Shown piece by piece: positions 7,575-10,324 of a stretch of 10,324 nt of DNA. Below the pieces are notes generated by a model. The model had not been told where the DNA came from. It made no database searches and saw nothing but the letters and a program-made list of their open reading frames with translations. Each line of letters begins with the position of its first letter. Within the stretch, counting starts at the first letter, position 1. This stretch comes from Candidatus Pelethomonas intestinigallinarum (GTDB lineage Bacteria > Bacillota > Clostridia > Oscillospirales > Oscillospiraceae). A program made the translations under genes and the position numbers. The stretch covers positions 1 through 10,324 of the forward strand of contig DVGP01000131.1 in assembly GCA_018712665.1 (NCBI GenBank), given 5' to 3'.

Positions 7575-7915
7575 TCAAGAGGACAAACTCGCAGCCATTT
7601 GTCACCCGTTCCCCGGTCACAGCCCCCTTGTTCCGCGGTCGCCCGCGTATTTGCCGGCTGTGTGCGCGCCCGGAGCGGCACGGAGGGGCATCCGCCGAAG
7701 GTTCGATCCTCCCCCCACCTCGTCGTCTGGCCTTAGGCCCTGTCTGAAAACTGTCAACAAGCCCAAACAGCGGATCTTTTTCCGCCATACTGCGTTGATT
7801 TTCCTTGCGATACACAAAGTATCGCGGCGTCAAATCGCCTTGTTTGGCGAAAAAATCTTTCGCCGTTGGGCACACTTCCAATTTTCAAACAGGACCTAGG
7901 GGCCAGCACTGGCGC
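7575..7915 (-). ncRNA. glmS ribozyme, P1 interrupted by a mobile element
   Basis: The glmS leader contains the self-cleaving, glucosamine-6-phosphate-activated ribozyme of Firmicutes. The 5' end reads A|GCGCCAGUGCUGG, with cleavage expected between 7916 (A) and 7915 (G1). The 3' part resumes with GACGAGG (7718-7724), then AUCGA and CGGCGGAUGCCCC (7684-7696), the conserved P2/P2.1/P2.2 core. After that come a CACAGCC/GGCUGUG helix (P3-like) with an inner CGCGG/CCGCG hairpin, and a GACAAA/UUUGUC hairpin (7582-7603, P4-like). P1 is UGGCC (7901-7905) paired with GGCCA (7728-7732). Between those arms sits the insertion described at 7736-7896. Without it the ribozyme would be about 180 nt. The 3' boundary is approximate. 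Activity is predicted from motif conservation, not shown. Confidence 0.88.
7736..7896. mobile_element. Palindromic MITE-like element inside the glmS ribozyme
   Basis: Non-coding element of about 161 bp with 18-bp terminal inverted repeats, GGCCCTGTCTGAAAACTG at the left and the complement of GGTCCTGTTTGAAAATTG at the right (15 of 18 identical). It is flanked by TA on both sides, or, if ends are set one base further in, by TTAG (7733-7736) and CTAG (7896-7899). Both fit target preferences known in IS5-type (YTAG) or TA-targeting transposons. The whole element is a degenerate palindrome whose centre is a perfect hairpin, GCGATAC / GTATCGC (7807-7825). It carries no ORF of its own, as expected for a MITE mobilised in trans. 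Parent family not determined. Confidence 0.82.
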
Positions 7916-7919
7916 TTTG

Positions 7920-7935
7920 ACAGGATATTTCCTGT
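7920..7935 (-). other. Hairpin just 5' of the ribozyme cleavage site
   Basis: ACAGGA / TCCTGT with a four-base loop ends four bases before the predicted cleavage site. It would be in the short 5' fragment released by cleavage. It could keep the 5' strand away from the ribozyme fold; this is inference. Confidence 0.4.
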
Positions 7936-7962
7936 AAAATCTCCTTTCCCTCTGCGAAGCAA

Positions 7963-7993
7963 TTTATATGAACTGTCTGACGACAGCACATAA
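7963..7993 (-). promoter_or_regulatory. Possible glmS promoter
   Basis: On the minus strand TATAAA (7963-7968) is a good -10 about 50 bases upstream of the cleavage site. The best -35 is weak (TTATGT, 7988-7993, 19-bp spacing). A short palindrome, CTGTC/GACAG (7974-7987), lies in the spacer and might be an operator or chance. The promoter must lie hereabouts because the ribozyme has to be transcribed, but the exact elements are uncertain. Confidence 0.35.
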
Positions 7994-8032
7994 CATCAAT
8001 ATATGATACGCAAGATCAAAAGAAAGATAACC

Positions 8033-8129
8033 TTCGCAAAGCGTACGCTTTGCGAACAAAAGTTTTTGTCCAACTAAGTGCCCTGCGGGTATTTTACAAA
8101 AAGTTGGCGGGTCCATGGCACCGCCCTGG
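8033..8129. repeat. Hairpin-rich intergenic repeat, degenerate copy 2
   Basis: Inverted relative to 101-215 and more diverged, but with the parts in the same order. First is a perfect 24-bp palindrome (8033-8056, centre CGTACG), then the identical linker AAAAGTTTTTG (8058-8068). Next is a second hairpin closed by CCAACT/AGTTGG with an enlarged loop, then GCGGGTCCA (8107-8115) leading into a decayed CCCTGG unit. It lies in the divergent gap between glmS and the DUF421 gene. A weak promoter for DUF421 (TTGTCC 8066-8071, 18 bp, TATTTT 8090-8095) would fall inside it. Confidence 0.55.
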
Positions 8130-8195
8130 AAAGTCCCCTCTGGCATAAACCCGGTCAACGAAGCAAATACTGACAGGGAGAGGGGGCGAGACGCG

Positions 8196-8876
8196 ATGAC
8201 CACGGCGTTTTTCCGGACGATCATCCTATACCTGATCCTGATGGTGGGGCTGCGGCTCATGGGGAAGCGGCAGATCGGGGAGCTGGAGGTCAGTGAGCTG
8301 GTGCTGACCCTCATTATCTCCGACCTGGCGGCGGTGCCCATGCAGGACTTCGGCATCCCGCTGGTCAACGGGGTGTTCCCCATCGTGACGCTGCTGTGCC
8401 TGTCCATGCTCTTGAGCTTCTTCAGCCTGAAGTCCATCCGCTTCCGTACCCTGATCTGCGGCAAGCCCGCTATCATCATCCGGGACGGGAAGCTCATCCA
8501 GTCCAACATGGCCCGGAACCGGCTCACCGTGGACGAGCTCTTTGAGCAGCTCCGGGGCCAGGGCTACAGCGACCTCACTGACATCAAATATGCCATCCTG
8601 GAGACCAGCGGACAGGTGTCCGTGCTGCCTTTCGCCAAGGCGGCGCCATTGACGGCGGAGGCCGCCGGCGCGGCGGCGGAGGACACGACGCTGCCGGTGC
8701 TCCTCATCAACGACGGCCACGTGATGGACCAGAATCTGCACGCCTGCGGCCGGGACCGGGCCTGGCTGGACAAGGAGCTCCATGCCCGGCGCCTCACCTC
8801 CCCCCGGCAGGTGTTCCTGCTGACGTTGGACGAGGCGGGGACCGTGGTGTGCGTGACAAAGGAGGGAGCATCATGA
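8196..8876 (+). CDS. DUF421 (YetF/YcaP-type) membrane protein
   Basis: A 226-residue protein of the DUF421 family. N-terminal membrane helices lie near residues 5-21, 33-50 and 58-77, followed by a soluble domain. The family signature is clear: GLRLMGKRQIGELEVSELVLTLIISDLAA (seen across 18-46). The soluble part begins GKPAIIIRDGKLIQSNMARNRLT (89-111), typical of the family, and continues with DELFEQLRGQGY, where YetF relatives have DLLS.LR..G. An Ala-rich linker at 149-162 precedes the final segment. The ATG at 8196 follows AGGGGG; an in-frame ATG 27 codons upstream lacks a membrane-compatible start and falls beside the repeat. Molecular function of the family is not established; B. subtilis paralogs such as YetF have been studied in spores. 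It overlaps the next gene by four bases. Confidence 0.88.
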   Translation: MTTAFFRTIILYLILMVGLRLMGKRQIGELEVSELVLTLIISDLAAVPMQDFGIPLVNGVFPIVTLLCLSMLLSFFSLKSIRFRTLICGKPAIIIRDGKLIQSNMARNRLTVDELFEQLRGQGYSDLTDIKYAILETSGQVSVLPFAKAAPLTAEAAGAAAEDTTLPVLLINDGHVMDQNLHACGRDRAWLDKELHARRLTSPRQVFLLTLDEAGTVVCVTKEGAS

Positions 8877-9253
8877 AAGCCCTGTATGTCCCCCTGACGC
8901 TCCTGGCGGCGATCCTGGCCTTCTCCCTGTGGGCGGGGCGGTACGTGGACCAACGGACGGAGGAGACCGTGGCTCTGCTGGAGCGGGCCGGCGAGGCGGG
9001 GCTCCAGGAGGACTGGGAGGCTGCCGCCGAGTCCTTGACCCAGGCTTCCACGGTCTGGGAGGCCCGGCAAAACTTCTTCCACACCATCCTCAAGCACGAC
9101 GAGCTGGACGAGGCGGAGAGCCTCTTCGCCGGGGCAGAGGCCGCCTGCCGGGAGACGGACCAGGAGGAGTTCCACATCCTGCTGGCCCAGCTGGTCAGCC
9201 AGCTGGAGCACCTGGCGGAGACCCAGGCGGTCAATCTGCGGAATATCCTGTAG
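8873..9253 (+). CDS. DUF4363 family small membrane-anchored protein
   Basis: A 126-residue protein with one N-terminal hydrophobic segment (residues 4-20, signal anchor) and an otherwise helical, acidic remainder outside the membrane. It shows repeated heptad-like helices and a conserved-looking block WEARQNFFHTILKHDELDE (62-80), which fits DUF4363. Members of that family commonly follow DUF421 genes in Clostridia, and here the pair is coupled by an ATGA overlap with GGAGG 7 nt upstream. The arrangement suggests the two proteins form a complex in the membrane, but no activity is known. Its stop lies right at the edge of the palindromic element at 9254-9390. Confidence 0.8.
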   Translation: MKALYVPLTLLAAILAFSLWAGRYVDQRTEETVALLERAGEAGLQEDWEAAAESLTQASTVWEARQNFFHTILKHDELDEAESLFAGAEAACRETDQEEFHILLAQLVSQLEHLAETQAVNLRNIL

Positions 9254-9262
9254 ACCGAGACC

Positions 9263-9291
9263 AGTATACCATGACATCGGCGGCTTCGCAA
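9263..9291 (-). promoter_or_regulatory. Mirror promoter, antisense to DUF4363/DUF421
   Basis: On the minus strand TTGCGA (9286-9291), 17 bp, TATACT (9263-9268), preceded by ATGG as an extended -10. It is the inverted counterpart of the coaX promoter and would start an RNA antisense to the end of the DUF4363 gene. Activity is not shown. Confidence 0.45.
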
Positions 9292-9352
9292 CCGGTTCTT
9301 GCCCGCCGTTCACGGTTGCGGCGAAAACGGACCCGTCCGCCCCGGAAAGAGG

Positions 9353-9381
9353 TTGCGTCCCGCCGCCCGGTATGGTATACT
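9353..9381 (+). promoter_or_regulatory. coaX promoter
   Basis: TTGCGT (9353-9358), exactly 17 bp, TATACT (9376-9381), with TGG directly before it (extended -10). It predicts a start near 9388 and a leader of about 24 bases ending in the strong AGGGGAGG site (9397-9404). It lies in the right arm of the palindrome. Confidence 0.7.
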
Positions 9382-9411
9382 GTCCCCGATCCAAAGAGGG
9401 GAGGAGCGCGT

Positions 9412-10194
9412 ATGCTGCTGGCCATCGACATCGGCAACTCCAGCGTTTCCCTGGGGGTGTTCCGGGGGGAGGCGCTGCTGCTGCGTCGGAAGCTGTCCGC
9501 CGCCGCGGAGCGGAGCGCCGACGAGTATGCCGCCGCCATCCATACCCAGCTGGCCCTGGGCGGGCTGGACAGCCGGGAGATCGACGGGTGTATCCTCTCC
9601 TCGGTGGTCCCCGGCCTGACCTCCCTGGTGGAGGCCGCCGTGGGGCGGCTGACGGAGGCTCCTGTCCTCCAGGTAGGCCCCGGCATCCGCACGGGCTTCC
9701 GCATCCGGATCGACGATCCCTCCCAGCTGGGGGGCGATCTGGTGGCGGACACTTTGGCGGCCCTGACGGAGTACGGTCCGCCCCTGATCCTCATTGACGC
9801 CGGCACCGTCACCACCATCGCCGCGGTGGATGGGGACCGGACGTACCTGGGGGGCTGTATCCTGCCGGGGGTGCGGCAGAGCGCATCCTTGTTCAAGGAG
9901 ACCACCGCCCTGCTGCCCGCCGTGTCCCTCACCGGCGGGGAGGAGGAGTGCCTGGGCCGCAACAGCGCCGACGCCATCCGCCGGGGGCTGCTGCTGGGCA
10001 GCGCCATGATGGTGGACGGCTTCATCGACCGCTACCTGGCCCTGCCGAAAATGGCCGGAGCGAAGGTGGTCGCCACCGGCGGGTCTGTGGAGCTGGTGAC
10101 GGCCAACTGCCGCCGCGCCATGGTTCGGGACCCGGATTTGACTCTCAAGGGCCTGCGGTACCTCTATGAGACCAACCGGAGCCGCCGGGGCTGA
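9412..10194 (+). CDS. coaX: Type III pantothenate kinase CoaX
   Basis: Phosphorylates pantothenate to 4'-phosphopantothenate, the first step of coenzyme A synthesis. Type III enzymes differ from CoaA in needing a monovalent cation and in escaping CoA feedback. The protein has 260 residues, the usual family length. ASKHA-fold motifs are present in order: phosphate loop AIDIGNSS (4-11, Asp6), ILSSVVPGLT (61-70), VGPGIRTG (88-95), LGGDLVAD (106-113, Asp109), IDAGTVTT (128-135, Asp129), GGCILPGVRQS (147-157), and VVATGG (219-224). The three aspartates correspond to those in characterised CoaX active sites. The ATG at 9412 has AGGGGAGG 7 bases upstream. NSADAIRRG and the SLFKETTALLP helix are typical of the clostridial branch. 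It has its own promoter inside the preceding palindrome. Confidence 0.95.
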   Translation: MLLAIDIGNSSVSLGVFRGEALLLRRKLSAAAERSADEYAAAIHTQLALGGLDSREIDGCILSSVVPGLTSLVEAAVGRLTEAPVLQVGPGIRTGFRIRIDDPSQLGGDLVADTLAALTEYGPPLILIDAGTVTTIAAVDGDRTYLGGCILPGVRQSASLFKETTALLPAVSLTGGEEECLGRNSADAIRRGLLLGSAMMVDGFIDRYLALPKMAGAKVVATGGSVELVTANCRRAMVRDPDLTLKGLRYLYETNRSRRG

Positions 10195-10206
10195 TATTTT
10201 ACTTAA

Positions 10207-10236
10207 TTGGGTAATAACGGCAGATGCCGCTATTAT
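10207..10236 (+). promoter_or_regulatory. Possible promoter with overlapping inverted repeat
   Basis: TTGGGT (10207-10212), 18 bp, TATTAT (10231-10236). The spacer is filled by an inverted repeat, AATAACGGC / GCCGCTATT (10213-10221 and 10226-10234, one mismatch, loop AGAT), which could be an operator or a weak coaX terminator without a good U-run. It would serve the gene starting at 10307. Confidence 0.35.
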
Positions 10237-10246
10237 ACATAATTTG

Positions 10247-10294
10247 CGCGCCGTACGCCCGGAGGGCGACGACAGCGCGGGGTGAGAGATCCCC
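10247..10294 (+). other. Structured leader upstream of the gene at the right edge
   Basis: Two stems in series. The first is layered: CGCGC/GCGCG (10247-10251, 10275-10279), CGT/ACG (10252-10254, 10269-10271) and CGCCC/GGGCG with loop GGA (10256-10268). The second is GGGG/CCCC around TGAGAGAT (10279-10294), directly before the AAAAGGAG ribosome site. The arrangement looks like a cis-regulatory RNA, but it matches no riboswitch consensus that I can confirm. Confidence 0.4.
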
Positions 10295-10306
10295 AAAAGG
10301 AGAAAA

Positions 10307-10324
10307 ATGAATATGAATCGAAGC
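10307..10324 (+). CDS. Start of an unidentified gene (partial)
   Basis: ATG at 10307 opens MNMNRS and runs off the window. AAAAGGAG (10295-10302) lies 4 nt before this ATG and 10 nt before the second ATG at 10313, so either codon may be the true start. Six codons are too few to name a function. Confidence 0.55.

Larger units (their letters stand above)
9254..9390. repeat. Imperfect palindrome with outward-facing promoters
   Basis: The gap between DUF4363 and coaX is an inverted repeat. CAGTATACCAT (9262-9272) is the exact complement of ATGGTATACTG (9372-9382), and similarity continues for about 45 bases inward (GGCGG..., CGCAACC) and about 10 outward. The middle (about 9305-9345) contains GC-rich hairpins. 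Each arm carries a promoter-like sequence pointing out of the element. It may be an old MITE-like element or a locally evolved symmetric control region. Confidence 0.6.

Noticed and set aside
7474..7881. 136-codon N-terminal extension of GlmS
   Set aside because: GlmS must begin Met-Cys for its catalytic N-terminal cysteine, and the extension is translated ribozyme and mobile-element sequence.
8115..8195. 27-codon upstream start for the DUF421 protein
   Set aside because: The extension is polar, lacks a ribosome site and begins within the repeat; the ATG at 8196 matches where family members start.
7964..8527. 187-codon minus-strand frame across the glmS/DUF421 gap
   Set aside because: Mostly antisense to DUF421, with no motif or ribosome site; its ends fall in promoter and repeat sequence.
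10247..10294. THF or other known riboswitch
   Set aside because: GCGCGGGGTGAGAG recalls part of the THF riboswitch, but its other conserved 5' segments are missing.

Overview
The window looks like a chromosomal piece of a GC-rich Clostridia bacterium, most likely a gut-type member of the Oscillospiraceae (Flavonifractor/Lawsonibacter-like). The evidence is a PolC-type replicase C-terminus, a glmS ribozyme, type III pantothenate kinase, a DUF421-DUF4363 pair, a TTG start, strong AGGAGG-like ribosome binding sites and heavy use of GC-ending codons. The genus is inferred, not proven.

Layout. 1-99 (+) is the last 32 codons of polC. 100-277 is a hairpin-rich convergent intergenic repeat. 278-871 (-) is a six-helix membrane protein resembling DUF6320. 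1085-5265 (-) is a complete potA-potB-potC-potD polyamine ABC transporter operon with its own near-consensus promoter (5398-5426), a structured leader and a terminator at 1021-1046. 5632-7473 (-) is glmS. 7474-8195 has no protein gene: it holds the glmS leader, including a glmS ribozyme (7575-7915), and then a degenerate inverted copy of the 100-215 repeat. 8196-8876 and 8873-9253 (+) are an overlapping DUF421/DUF4363 pair. 9254-9390 is an imperfect palindrome carrying two outward-facing promoters, one of which drives coaX (9412-10194, +). 10195-10306 looks like a promoter and structured leader for a gene that begins at 10307 and runs off the window.

Main discovery. The glmS ribozyme is interrupted by a palindromic, MITE-like element of about 160 bp. 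It sits exactly in the apical loop of helix P1. Removing it restores a small ordinary P1 hairpin. The terminal inverted repeats pair so that P1 simply becomes a long hairpin, and all three differences between the 18-bp repeats become G-U wobbles in the glmS-sense RNA. The element therefore appears to have landed in the one place where the ribozyme could tolerate it.

Gene functions. GlmS makes glucosamine-6-phosphate for the cell wall and is probably feedback-controlled through the ribozyme. PotABCD imports spermidine/putrescine. CoaX starts coenzyme A synthesis. PolC is the replicase. The DUF421/DUF4363 pair and the DUF6320-like protein are membrane proteins of unknown function. No transposase, tRNA, rRNA or CRISPR array was seen.
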